Shown one piece after another: positions 47,967 to 56,534 of a stretch of DNA of 64,000 nucleotides. The notes under the pieces were generated by a model. That model was not told the origin of the DNA and searched no databases. It saw only the letters and a list, made by a program, of their open reading frames with translations. How positions within the stretch are numbered: position 1 is the stretch's first letter; each line of letters begins with the position of its first letter. Location of the stretch: the NCBI GenBank assembly GCA_965603205.1, contig CBFDCC010000005.1, positions 186,001 through 250,000 of the forward strand, read 5' to 3'. Origin of the DNA: Temperatibacter sp965603205. Lineage in GTDB: Bacteria > Pseudomonadota > Alphaproteobacteria > Sphingomonadales > Kordiimonadaceae. Both the position numbers and the translations under genes were made by a program.

Positions 47967-48990
47967 AACTTGGCTTTAGCTTACGTATAATTTTCACACT
48001 TAAATGTTTTGCGAGCATTAACGGTGGCATACGCAGTAAATGCGCCCTGATCTCTAATATCAATTCAGCTATATAGGACCGAGACTGTGCCTTCGCGCGC
48101 AAAGCCATCGCAGTGCTCACCAACCAGTTTGGTGACGGTAAATCATTAGATAACAATGCTGCTCTATCATCTTGCCAGAAGGTAGACAAGGCCCAGCAGG
48201 CATAGGTGAGCGCCGGTAAAACACCAAGTGTAATTGCACGATCTTTTAAACTGCTAATTTCAACATCCGTTAATTCAGAAAATAGATCGAATAACTCTAA
48301 TAAGCTCCTGATTGGGTTATTAAAATTACCATCCAAAAACATATGACATGCACTATGTAAAAACATATCTTCAGAACATAAAATGTGAAGAGTGCTACCA
48401 TCTATAGATACTGACTTATCTAGTAATTCATCACTTGAGGGGTGATATTTTGCAGTACGGGGTAATATCATATGATGCACATCTAATAATGTATTACGGT
48501 GTTTATGATGTAAAGGAGGTAGCTCATGCATGTGACGTCGATAATACATTTGATCATATAGATTATCGGTCTTAACCTCAAAGGACCAGCCTGCCGCAAG
48601 TAGTGACTTTTCAATTATTTTAAGATCATCCTCAGACACTAAAATATCGATATCACTGACACGCCTTGCCATGCCAGCTTGTTTATCAGCCAACACATAT
48701 GCAGCCCCTTTAAGCAGCAAAATCTTAACGCCTAAATGCATAAGAGCGCGTTCAATACGTTCGCTCTCATAACGCAGCATTCGCTCATCTCTATCTGTCA
48801 TTGGCATAATATCGGCTGCTATATCTGCTAATATAAGCTCGCGCGGCAATAGTGCAGGATTAGCAAGTATAAAGCGTTGCAGAACGAATTCCCGTTGTGC
48901 CCAGGTGATAAAGTCAACAAAATCACTGTCAGTGGGCATGATAGTATCTAATCCAACCAACAGCCTGAGTTTTCTATTAAGAGATAACAT
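47953..48990 (-). CDS. Nucleotidyltransferase family protein (NTP_transf_5 type)
   Basis: The 345-residue protein carries LLLKGAAY (91-98) and RRVSDIDILVSE (109-120), the glycine-containing and D-x-D motifs of the uncharacterised nucleotidyltransferase family NTP_transf_5. A later segment with paired histidines (HKHRNTLLDVHHMI) is also typical. Related genes occur beside HprK-like kinases in lasso-peptide and HPr-rel-A loci. The transferred nucleotide and the target are unknown. It is the last gene of a four-gene unit and overlaps the kinase gene by 14 bases, so translation is likely coupled. Its 3' end overlaps the convergent phosphatase gene. Confidence 0.8.
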   Translation of the reverse strand: MLSLNRKLRLLVGLDTIMPTDSDFVDFITWAQREFVLQRFILANPALLPRELILADIAADIMPMTDRDERMLRYESERIERALMHLGVKILLLKGAAYVLADKQAGMARRVSDIDILVSEDDLKIIEKSLLAAGWSFEVKTDNLYDQMYYRRHMHELPPLHHKHRNTLLDVHHMILPRTAKYHPSSDELLDKSVSIDGSTLHILCSEDMFLHSACHMFLDGNFNNPIRSLLELFDLFSELTDVEISSLKDRAITLGVLPALTYACWALSTFWQDDRAALLSNDLPSPNWLVSTAMALRAKAQSRSYIAELILEIRAHLLRMPPLMLAKHLSVKIIRKLKPSFKKQ

Positions 48991-49930
48991 CTGCTACCTC
49001 CCCAACAGGTCCGAAACCAAGACTTTCCATTATATCTAAGCTCTGTTGTAGCGAGCCATATTTTATTTCATAGGTCTTAGCACCCTGAACTAATGTCATT
49101 AATGCTTTATACCCATTCTCGCCAAGGTGATGATAATTGGTCGAGCTGGGAATCAGTCGCATTGCGGCTTCTGCTGGTGTTAACTCTTTAATATATTTAT
49201 CACGTCGCCCTGCCTCGAATGTTGGTAATATAATCACTTTGCAATGTGATGTTTCGTCATAACGGGCAATATCATCAGGCCGCACTCGTCTATAAGCGAT
49301 ATTTCCTTTTGGTGTCTCCCTAAGGGTTTTACTCATCCAATCAACGCCTGCAAGCTCGCTGACAATGGGAATAGACTCATTCTTCAGGGATACAGGGCGC
49401 GGAAACGACCGCAACGCGCCATCATTGGCATTCACCATACCAAACTCATCAGAGTGCAAACGGTAACCCCACTGCATCATACCAGCCGCTAGTGTGCTTT
49501 TGCCCCCACCCGAGGCAGCAGAGATAAGCACCCCCCCTTGTGGGCCACTAACGACGGCCGCATGGAGCAACATAACGCGCATTAATCCAAGTGCGGCGAA
49601 TAAATTCATACCCATTTCGAGCGCAAGAGCTGACATACTCAATGGCAACGGAATAACGGGGATTTGCGTTGGTGTTATGGGGGCGACTTGTGGCCTAATC
49701 CACTGCCTAATGAAATTAGGTGCTCTTAGCAATAGATCGAAATGACTTAAACCATGCTCATTTGAGACTGGATAGTCACGATATTGATCTTCAAGAAAAG
49801 GTAATAAATAGCGCTGGTTACCTTTAATGTTATAGATACACTGCCCACAATCCAAACGCAGACCATCATTCTTTAAGCCTTTACTCAATATCCTAGTTGG
49901 TACATCACGTAATCGCTGCCAACCGTTCAT
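48977..49930 (-). CDS. HprK-related kinase A
   Basis: The central domain resembles the HPr kinase/phosphorylase fold: LLHAAVV (121-127), P-loop SAASGGGKST (137-146), and HSDEFGMV (159-166) in place of the second kinase motif. The protein has 317 residues. It lacks the genuine HPrK N-terminal region and sits beside a PqqD-like gene, not PTS genes, so it fits the HPr-rel-A class (HprK-related kinase A). Relatives in lasso-peptide clusters phosphorylate a serine of the peptide; that function is known for those kinases, not for this one. Its ATG overlaps the PqqD gene stop (ATGA). Confidence 0.85.
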   Translation of the reverse strand: MNGWQRLRDVPTRILSKGLKNDGLRLDCGQCIYNIKGNQRYLLPFLEDQYRDYPVSNEHGLSHFDLLLRAPNFIRQWIRPQVAPITPTQIPVIPLPLSMSALALEMGMNLFAALGLMRVMLLHAAVVSGPQGGVLISAASGGGKSTLAAGMMQWGYRLHSDEFGMVNANDGALRSFPRPVSLKNESIPIVSELAGVDWMSKTLRETPKGNIAYRRVRPDDIARYDETSHCKVIILPTFEAGRRDKYIKELTPAEAAMRLIPSSTNYHHLGENGYKALMTLVQGAKTYEIKYGSLQQSLDIMESLGFGPVGEVADVIS

Positions 49931-50253
49931 GATATCATCTTCTTTGAGATCAGACCTGCTTCATCAAGGCTGTTTAATGTATTGCGAATAAGCGCCCCGT
50001 CACATTCATCTTCACTCAGATCGAAATACTCGCGCATATGTGCACACAACTGATTGAAATTCATTGATTTTAAGCACAGTTGTTGCAACATAGCATAGGT
50101 GAAAAAGTTAAGAATATGCGTTTCGCCAGAACGTTTAGCGTAAACTATATGCGCATCATCATCAAAAGAAGTTACTATAAAGTCATTGCTACCTGCTGAC
50201 CAAACGTCTGCTTTATGAGCTGGGCCAGCCGCAAAGTGGAAAATATCATCCAT
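49927..50253 (-). CDS. PqqD-family protein of HPr-rel-A system
   Basis: This 108-residue protein resembles PqqD, the small winged-helix fold that binds leader peptides of ribosomally made peptides (RiPP recognition element). The core is DDDAHIVYAKRSGETHILN then LLSxA-like text and a C-terminal TLNSLDEAGLISKK that matches the usual LxxLxxxGLI ending. No radical-SAM partner is nearby. It lies between the exported Asn/Gly-rich protein (18 bases upstream) and the kinase (ATGA overlap), and so is probably the adaptor that brings a peptide or protein to the kinase. That role is inferred. Confidence 0.75.
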   Translation of the reverse strand: MDDIFHFAAGPAHKADVWSAGSNDFIVTSFDDDAHIVYAKRSGETHILNFFTYAMLQQLCLKSMNFNQLCAHMREYFDLSEDECDGALIRNTLNSLDEAGLISKKMIS

Positions 50254-50271
50254 GACATTCGGTCACTTAGA

Positions 50272-51009
50272 TTAATTATTAGTTTGGATAAAGTTTAACA
50301 CTGACACCAAGCAAGACACACCCGGGAAACCCTCAGCGCTTTCATTTTGAATGGCATATTGCGTAGCCAATGAAACATATAGACCATCATTACCCTCTAG
50401 GCTCCAATTGCCATTCACATCGACAACGTCACCAACAGGAAAAGGAGAGCTATTGCTCATCTCATATACTTTGAAGAGGCATGAAATATCTTCGTTTTTG
50501 TCTTTGTTGCCTTTATTATCATTATCGCCGCCTTGGCCATTGCCATCGTTATTACTATTGCCTGGGGTATTATTTCCATCCCCTTCATCGACCTCTTCAA
50601 ACCAAGGTGTTTCTCTATTAGGGTCTGCTGCACAGCTATTTTGATCATCATTGTCACCAGCTGGATCAACAGTATCATCACCCCAACCACAATCCTTGTC
50701 CTCATCAACTGCACATTCACCATCAGGGCGGAATTGCTCGTCAACGGCACCAGCAGGGAATTCAAAGCTAGAATCTTCCTTTAGGTCATCAACAACCTTT
50801 TGCGTTAGTTCCTTATTACTATTCCAGTTCATATCACCGACCCAAGCAGCACCATCGGAATCGACGAGAATGACCCAATCACTGGGAATATCGATAGTAC
50901 ACTGTAATGCAGAAACGACAGCCGACTGAGCCGATGCACGCAATGTGAACATCATAGGCATGCCCACGGCGCCTAATTGCAGTAATTTTCTACGGTTATT
51001 ATCCATCAT
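50272..51009 (-). CDS. Exported Asn/Gly/Asp-rich protein, candidate HPr-rel-A substrate
   Basis: I do not recognise a family. The 245-residue product starts with a Tat-like leader: twin Arg (NNRRKLLQLGAV, 4-15), a hydrophobic stretch and ASAQSA, so cleavage near residue 28 is likely. The mature part is acidic, with six cysteines (37, 99, 107, 126, 177, 233) and a Gly/Asn/Asp low-complexity linker at about 141-174. The end is SCLVSVLNFIQTNN. It is the first gene of the unit that encodes the PqqD-like protein, kinase and nucleotidyltransferase, which makes it the best candidate for the modified substrate. This is inference; an enzyme or surface-protein role is possible. Confidence 0.6.
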   Translation of the reverse strand: MMDNNRRKLLQLGAVGMPMMFTLRASAQSAVVSALQCTIDIPSDWVILVDSDGAAWVGDMNWNSNKELTQKVVDDLKEDSSFEFPAGAVDEQFRPDGECAVDEDKDCGWGDDTVDPAGDNDDQNSCAADPNRETPWFEEVDEGDGNNTPGNSNNDGNGQGGDNDNKGNKDKNEDISCLFKVYEMSNSSPFPVGDVVDVNGNWSLEGNDGLYVSLATQYAIQNESAEGFPGVSCLVSVLNFIQTNN

Positions 51010-51084
51010 ATGCTTAGAACTTCACTAATCCCCATCAGTTAAACGACTATATTCACCTAAAAGTATAGATAGTTTCGCCCCAAA

Positions 51085-51113
51085 AATATACAGATTATTT
51101 TCAATGCGATCAA
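51085..51113 (-). promoter_or_regulatory. Predicted promoter of the HPr-rel-A unit
   Basis: On the minus strand TTGATC and TATATT are separated by 17 bases, and the -10 lies about 76 bases before the ATG at 51009. Matching is to the sigma70 consensus by eye. Confidence 0.45.
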
Positions 51114-51212
51114 ATTGATGGCAAATTAACAATTAAATGTGATAGTCATTTAACTGAAATATTTATAGCTTAAAGATATAATGATAAACAAAATAATTGA
51201 CTTAAGGCGCAT

Positions 51213-52409
51213 ATGACCCACAAACGACTATATTTCTATACTGCTATGTTATGGCTGATACTCGGCCTATTATGGTCCCTAAATATGATAGATATATGGG
51301 CCTTGAACATTATTGGCGGTCTTGGGACTTTAGTCGCCTTGCATCAGCATGCGGATTTCACAGGTAACGGCAGCTTATCTGTGCGCGCGCAGGCATTAAA
51401 TAATATCCCAACCCCCATGATAATCTTATCCAGTAATTTGCAGTGTAATTTTGCCAATAGTTATGCCGATCAAATATTTGGTCGCAATATAAATGGCGAG
51501 GATATATCCCATCATTTACACCAAGGTGATATAATGGATGTTATTCGCATGGTGGTCTCAAACGGCGAAACCCATAAACGCACCCTGCGGTACACGGCCG
51601 CGGATGACCGACATTTTGATTTATCTGTTCTGCCCATTCCTGATACGGGTAACATCGGGGATGGTAAGGCCATTATCTTTTTTTATGAGGTTACACGACT
51701 TTTAAAAACTGAAGCTATGCGTGTGGATTTTGTTGCCAACGCCAGTCATGAGCTTAGAACACCACTTTCCTCTATTCTTGGTTTCGTTGAGACATTACAA
51801 GGACCTGCAAAAGGTGACGAGCAAGCCTCAACGAGATTTTTAGGTATCATTCAAAGCGAGGCTGAGCGTATGACACGCCTCGTCGATGACCTATTATCCC
51901 TATCTCACATCGAATTAGAGCGCCACGTCGAGCCTAATGCAGCCGTGCACATACTATCCTTGATCAATAGTGCTGTAGAGGCATTAATAGATAAGGCAAA
52001 AAAGCGCGGCATAGAATTTAGCATTGAAATCAGCGATGATATGCCCACAGTGAATGCAGATAGCGACCAGATAACACAGGTTATGATGAATTTAATGTCT
52101 AATGCTGCAAAATATGCTGATAGTGATAGCACTGTCCATGTAGGGGCAGTGCAGTCTAAACTTGGGGGAAAAATACAATTATTTGTTCGCGATGAAGGAC
52201 CTGGTATTGCTAGTGAGCATTTAGGACGTATGACCGAACGCTTTTACCGTGTTGATACTGCTAGATCGCGAAAAATGGGTGGCACGGGCCTTGGTCTCGC
52301 TATCGTTAAACACATCTTACTGCGCCACCGATCACAGTTAAAAATCGACAGTACAGTCGGCAAAGGGACTAAATTTTCATTCCTATTAGATCAATTTAAA
52401 AGCAAGTGA
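51213..52409 (+). CDS. phoR: PhoR-like sensor histidine kinase
   Basis: This is a sensor kinase with two membrane segments at the N-terminus (about 8-24 and 29-45), a PAS-like domain (about 60-160), HisKA with the phosphorylated His179 in NASHELRTPLSSILG, and a HATPase_c domain (N box LMSNAAKYA, G boxes DEGPGI and GGTGLGL). At 398 residues the short N-terminus without a periplasmic loop is typical of PhoR. The gene name rests on this layout and on pairing with PhoB; no pst or phoU genes are in the window. AAGG precedes the ATG. phoB follows after 63 bases. Confidence 0.82.
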   Translation: MTHKRLYFYTAMLWLILGLLWSLNMIDIWALNIIGGLGTLVALHQHADFTGNGSLSVRAQALNNIPTPMIILSSNLQCNFANSYADQIFGRNINGEDISHHLHQGDIMDVIRMVVSNGETHKRTLRYTAADDRHFDLSVLPIPDTGNIGDGKAIIFFYEVTRLLKTEAMRVDFVANASHELRTPLSSILGFVETLQGPAKGDEQASTRFLGIIQSEAERMTRLVDDLLSLSHIELERHVEPNAAVHILSLINSAVEALIDKAKKRGIEFSIEISDDMPTVNADSDQITQVMMNLMSNAAKYADSDSTVHVGAVQSKLGGKIQLFVRDEGPGIASEHLGRMTERFYRVDTARSRKMGGTGLGLAIVKHILLRHRSQLKIDSTVGKGTKFSFLLDQFKSK

Positions 52410-52472
52410 CATATTAATGTAACAAACTGGGGCTAAACTAATCATAGTTCAAAGATATGATGAGGATGATAT

Positions 52473-53165
52473 ATGAATACCCGCGTTCTGGTAGTTGAAG
52501 ATGATGAAAATATCGCAGAACTCATTCGCTATAACTTAGAAAGCAATGGGTATAACGTCGATCAAGAGTTTGACGGCGAAGATGCAATGATTGCCGCAAC
52601 AGAGAATATTCCTGACATTATCTTGCTTGACTGGATGCTGCCCAGCATCTCAGGCATTGAAATTTGCAGGCGCTTGCGCAGACATGCGAACACCAAAAAT
52701 ATCCCTATCATCATGTTGACAGCTCGCACTGAAGAAGCTGACCGTGTTCGCGGACTCGATACTGGTGCAGATGATTATTTAACCAAACCTTTTTCGCCTA
52801 AAGAGCTGATCGCCCGTATAAAGGCAGTAATGCGACGTATCCGCCCTGCACTCGCGGCTGAAGAATTAGTATTCGAAGATATTAAAATGGATAATGCATC
52901 TCATAAAGTCACTAGAGGGGATAAGCATATCCGCCTTGGCCCTACGGAATATAAATTATTACGCCATTTTCTACAAAATATAGGCCGCGTCTATTCCCGC
53001 GAACAATTACTCGATAGAGTTTGGGGGCAGGACACAGAAGTAGAGCTTCGTACTGTTGATGTGCATATAAGAAGACTAAGAAAATCACTGGATGTTGATG
53101 GTCTAGCTGATTATATCCGTACTGTGCGCGCAGCGGGCTATTCTATGGATAAACTAACAAGCTAA
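52473..53165 (+). CDS. phoB: PhoB-like response regulator
   Basis: This OmpR-type regulator has a receiver domain with phosphoacceptor Asp53 (LLDWMLP), the acidic pair Glu9/Asp10, and Lys in LTKPFSPKEL. The winged-helix domain (about 130-228) shows GPTEYKLLRHFLQNIGRVYSREQLLDRVWG and VRAAGYS. PhoB controls phosphate starvation genes in proteobacteria. The likely regulated genes here are not known. It forms an operon with phoR. Its stop is only four bases from that of the convergent amidotransferase gene. Confidence 0.88.
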   Translation: MNTRVLVVEDDENIAELIRYNLESNGYNVDQEFDGEDAMIAATENIPDIILLDWMLPSISGIEICRRLRRHANTKNIPIIMLTARTEEADRVRGLDTGADDYLTKPFSPKELIARIKAVMRRIRPALAAEELVFEDIKMDNASHKVTRGDKHIRLGPTEYKLLRHFLQNIGRVYSREQLLDRVWGQDTEVELRTVDVHIRRLRKSLDVDGLADYIRTVRAAGYSMDKLTS

Positions 53166-53169
53166 CCTT

Positions 53170-55062
53170 CTAATTTAACTGCATACTCTTTAGACTTCTA
53201 TCTAGCATAATCAGCGACCAAAGCGTTGTACTGTGATCACGAATGCCGCTCATGTGTTCACTAGACATAGCAGCTATTGCTGAACCATTAAACAGGCCCG
53301 TCTTTAGCAAGCTGTCACTTGATGCCAGCGCCAGAGCTTCATCTCTTAGTTCATGCTTTAACCATTTTGAAATTGGCACGGTAAAGCCTTTTTTAGAGCG
53401 GTATAATAATTCATGGGGCAGAATAGACTTTAAGGCCTTTTTAAATACATTTTTGCTCTGACCTGATTTAATGCGCTGCCGCCACGGTATTTTGGCGGCC
53501 CACTCAACAAATAGATGATCTAAAATAGGCACTCTGACCTCTAATGACTTAGCCATACTAGCACGATCAACCTTGGTTAACACACCACCCGCTAAAAAGG
53601 TTTTAAAATCTATATATTGAATACGTGATAAAACATCATCTGCTGGTGCTTGCTCGTAAAGGGTAGCAAATAAGTCCTTTGTCCGATAGCCATCCAAAGC
53701 ATCATCAAAAGCTGCGCTCCGCAGTTTTTTCAAATCGCGTTCTGCAGTTCGGGAGACTGAGTGACAATATGCCTCAGATTCCGTCATCGCTAGTGCTTCA
53801 AAGGTTGATTTAGCCCGTAAAAAACGCGGAAAAAAATCCAGCTTGGGATAGATTTTTCCAAGGGCACCAAAAATAACTTTTCGAAAGCCATGAGGTAATA
53901 ATTTGCGTAAATTATGCTCTCTCATATGAAATAATTGACGACGATATCCTGCAAATAATTCATCCCCTCCGTCACCTGACAGGGCAACGGTTACATTTTC
54001 ACGGGCTAAGGCACATACTCGTAGAGTTGGTATGGCTGACACATCGGCAAATGGTTCATCAAATACATTTACCAGCGGATCAATCTCGTCAACGCTTATA
54101 TGATCAATTAGTGCCGTACGGTGATGAGTTTTAAACTGATTGGCCACTTTCTCTGCATACATAGTTTCATCATACTCTGGGTCACTAAACCCTATAGAGC
54201 AAGTCTCTACTGGCCTGTCTGACAGCCCCGCCATTACCGATACCACAGCACTGGAATCAACACCGCCAGACAAAAAGGCACCTAGAGGTACATCTGCAAC
54301 CATACGAGTTTCAACAGCATCTCTTAATTGATCCATTAAAATTTCGCTATGATCATTACCATTATCGGGTGACGTAAAATCCAAATCCCAGTATCTTGTC
54401 AGAACAGGCTCAACCTGCCCCTGCTGCACTGTCATCATCATACCAGGGCTTAGTTTATATACGCCTTTAATTATAGAGCGTGGATCTGGCACATAACCTA
54501 GTGCCATATATTCCTCTACTGCCTTAGGGCATAAATCACGAGAGCCGCCACCAAGTGCTAGGATGCCCTTTAATTCCGAGGCGAAAGCAAAAGTCTGATC
54601 GTCTAGGATAGTATAATAAAGTGGTTTAATTCCCATCCTGTCCCGCGCTAGGAACATGATGTCGCGGACATCATCCCACAAAGCAAAGGCAAACATTCCG
54701 CGGAATTTATTCACACAATCCTCACCCCACTCACGGTAGGCATAAAGGATAACCTCAGTATCTGAATGATTGGAAGCAAAGACATGGCCTTTAGCTTCTA
54801 GCTCCTTGCGTATTTCGGGTGCATTATAAATTTCGCCATTAAATGTAACGACGGCCTGTTTATCACCGCTCACCATAGGCTGAACGCCACCATCTATATC
54901 AATGACCGATAATCTGCGGTGACCAAGAGCATACCCTGCCCCTAGATGATATCCTTCGCCATCGGGGCCCCGATGCACCATAGCGTCACACATAGACTTA
55001 ACCTGTGGCTGAGAAATATCCCTAGTCCCATCTAATGCCATCAATCCTGCTATGCCACACAT
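53170..55062 (-). CDS. XrtA-system asparagine-synthase-like amidotransferase
   Basis: The protein has an N-terminal class II glutaminase domain with the exposed Cys2 nucleophile (MCGIAGLMAL) and a C-terminal ATP-pyrophosphatase domain with the LSGGVDSSAV loop. Its length of 630 residues and its position match the XrtA/PEP-CTERM-system amidotransferase family. These members are thought to amidate an acidic sugar or another group during polysaccharide synthesis, rather than to make free asparagine. The ATG overlaps the xrtA stop (TAATG), so it is the last gene of the exosortase operon. It is convergent with phoB. Confidence 0.9.
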   Translation of the reverse strand: MCGIAGLMALDGTRDISQPQVKSMCDAMVHRGPDGEGYHLGAGYALGHRRLSVIDIDGGVQPMVSGDKQAVVTFNGEIYNAPEIRKELEAKGHVFASNHSDTEVILYAYREWGEDCVNKFRGMFAFALWDDVRDIMFLARDRMGIKPLYYTILDDQTFAFASELKGILALGGGSRDLCPKAVEEYMALGYVPDPRSIIKGVYKLSPGMMMTVQQGQVEPVLTRYWDLDFTSPDNGNDHSEILMDQLRDAVETRMVADVPLGAFLSGGVDSSAVVSVMAGLSDRPVETCSIGFSDPEYDETMYAEKVANQFKTHHRTALIDHISVDEIDPLVNVFDEPFADVSAIPTLRVCALARENVTVALSGDGGDELFAGYRRQLFHMREHNLRKLLPHGFRKVIFGALGKIYPKLDFFPRFLRAKSTFEALAMTESEAYCHSVSRTAERDLKKLRSAAFDDALDGYRTKDLFATLYEQAPADDVLSRIQYIDFKTFLAGGVLTKVDRASMAKSLEVRVPILDHLFVEWAAKIPWRQRIKSGQSKNVFKKALKSILPHELLYRSKKGFTVPISKWLKHELRDEALALASSDSLLKTGLFNGSAIAAMSSEHMSGIRDHSTTLWSLIMLDRSLKSMQLN

Positions 55063-56534
55063 TATTTCGCCTCCGTAATTGTCTTGGCAATTATCATATC
55101 ATTAAAAATTGTGCCTAACATAGCGCGCGTTTTATCAATATTATGTATTACTAGCGCAGAAATATAGATAGCCCCTGCTGGCGCAGCCTCACCCTTTAAC
55201 TTAGATAATGCCGCCGCAATCTTAAATGATGTATTTGACATTTGAGTCTCACCGTCCACCCACAATAGCCGCCATACAATCATGCGCACCCCTTTTTGCA
55301 CATATAGCATCTCACGGATTTTATAATCACCTACAGCTATAGTATCGGTTGTGGCTGGTAAGAATTTCCAATCTTGACCAGATAATGTTCTAGGATTAAG
55401 CGAAAGCTCACGACCTTGCACTTGATGATCAATTATAACCTTTACGACCTGAAATGTCTGCCCCGACCGCCTGTAACTATTGATGGATAGGCTATCGTAC
55501 ATCTTTAATGCAGGTTGCCACATAGGCTTATCAACTGAAAGAAGACGCCAACTAACACCCTCTTTTACTGTATAATCTATCTGACTGGGTTTGCATGTCG
55601 GTATGTAATTTAACCTAGACATCATTGTCTGGTCTATTGCCATGAATATGATCATAGAGAGCACAATCGCAAAAGCTGAGATAGTAAAGCTATATGGCTT
55701 TGCCGCAATTGAGTGCACGTCACTATCTGCATAGCGATACGCTAGTAGAATGATGATTGTCAGCACTATCGACAGGAACACCCAGCCATAAATAAGATGA
55801 TCGACTGTTTTAGCAAATTCATAGCCTGAATATTCAGAGATTAGCAAAATAGACCATACACGAATGATGTTAGCAATAATGGCTACAGCCAACGCGGCAG
55901 CAACCATCATTAAACGGCGTTTTATGCCCTTAAAGTTTAACCACGCAAGCAGCAGGCCTAGTGTTAGGCTTGTCATCAAGAACTTAAGCCCTGCGCACGC
56001 CTCTGCCACTTCAAAAATCCCCGATGTGAGATGTATCAACACACCATCTGTAGATACAGGAACGCCAACCGCGGCAAGGGCAGCCACACTACCCTTAGCC
56101 GTAATAACTTGAAGGTATGGAATGAAGGACGATCCAAAGGGCACCATTAACAGTAGATAGCCGAGAGGAAATATTATAGGCGCTAAATAAGCCCCACCCA
56201 GAAACGTATAGATACTACTGATAAAACCAAGCACCAATGCTAGATGTTGGAATAAGGCAATATCGGCGGCGCTGCCAGCAATATGCAAGGCGATTGCGAC
56301 AACTAGACCAATTAAGCCCATCGCATCTGATCTAATCAAAGATACATCCAGATCACCTAACCGGTCATAAATTAGATAGATAGATATAAGCGGTACAATA
56401 AGCGCATAATTATATGCCTCAGAATGCCATAAAATATTCACTAGATGCGCTGCCACATCACGCCATAGATATAGACCACAAAGGGTCAATATGAACGCAA
56501 GCGCTAAATATGGTTTTTTGCCTATAATAGTCAT
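55062..56534 (-). CDS. xrtA: Exosortase A fused to EpsI domain
   Basis: Exosortase A is an integral membrane transpeptidase-like enzyme that processes PEP-CTERM proteins. The first 270 residues form about eight membrane helices with the catalytic triad Cys180 (VAEACAGLKF), Arg225 (NIIRV) and His246 (VDHLIYGW). After another helix (about 283-300), residues about 305-490 are a periplasmic EpsI domain (DUF3485) that in several species is a separate gene. At 490 residues the fusion is complete. Overlaps at both ends (ATGA with the glycosyltransferase, TAATG with the amidotransferase) put it inside one operon. Confidence 0.92.
   Translation of the reverse strand: MTIIGKKPYLALAFILTLCGLYLWRDVAAHLVNILWHSEAYNYALIVPLISIYLIYDRLGDLDVSLIRSDAMGLIGLVVAIALHIAGSAADIALFQHLALVLGFISSIYTFLGGAYLAPIIFPLGYLLLMVPFGSSFIPYLQVITAKGSVAALAAVGVPVSTDGVLIHLTSGIFEVAEACAGLKFLMTSLTLGLLLAWLNFKGIKRRLMMVAAALAVAIIANIIRVWSILLISEYSGYEFAKTVDHLIYGWVFLSIVLTIIILLAYRYADSDVHSIAAKPYSFTISAFAIVLSMIIFMAIDQTMMSRLNYIPTCKPSQIDYTVKEGVSWRLLSVDKPMWQPALKMYDSLSINSYRRSGQTFQVVKVIIDHQVQGRELSLNPRTLSGQDWKFLPATTDTIAVGDYKIREMLYVQKGVRMIVWRLLWVDGETQMSNTSFKIAAALSKLKGEAAPAGAIYISALVIHNIDKTRAMLGTIFNDMIIAKTITEAK

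Noticed and set aside
48977..49930. Genuine HPr kinase/phosphorylase of the PTS
   Set aside because: No HPr or EIIA gene is adjacent, the N-terminal half differs, and the operon partners are PqqD-like and nucleotidyltransferase genes.
53170..55062. Lasso cyclase or plain asparagine synthetase for the 50-53 kb gene
   Set aside because: An intact Cys2 glutaminase domain and an overlapping start with xrtA point to the XrtA-system amidotransferase.
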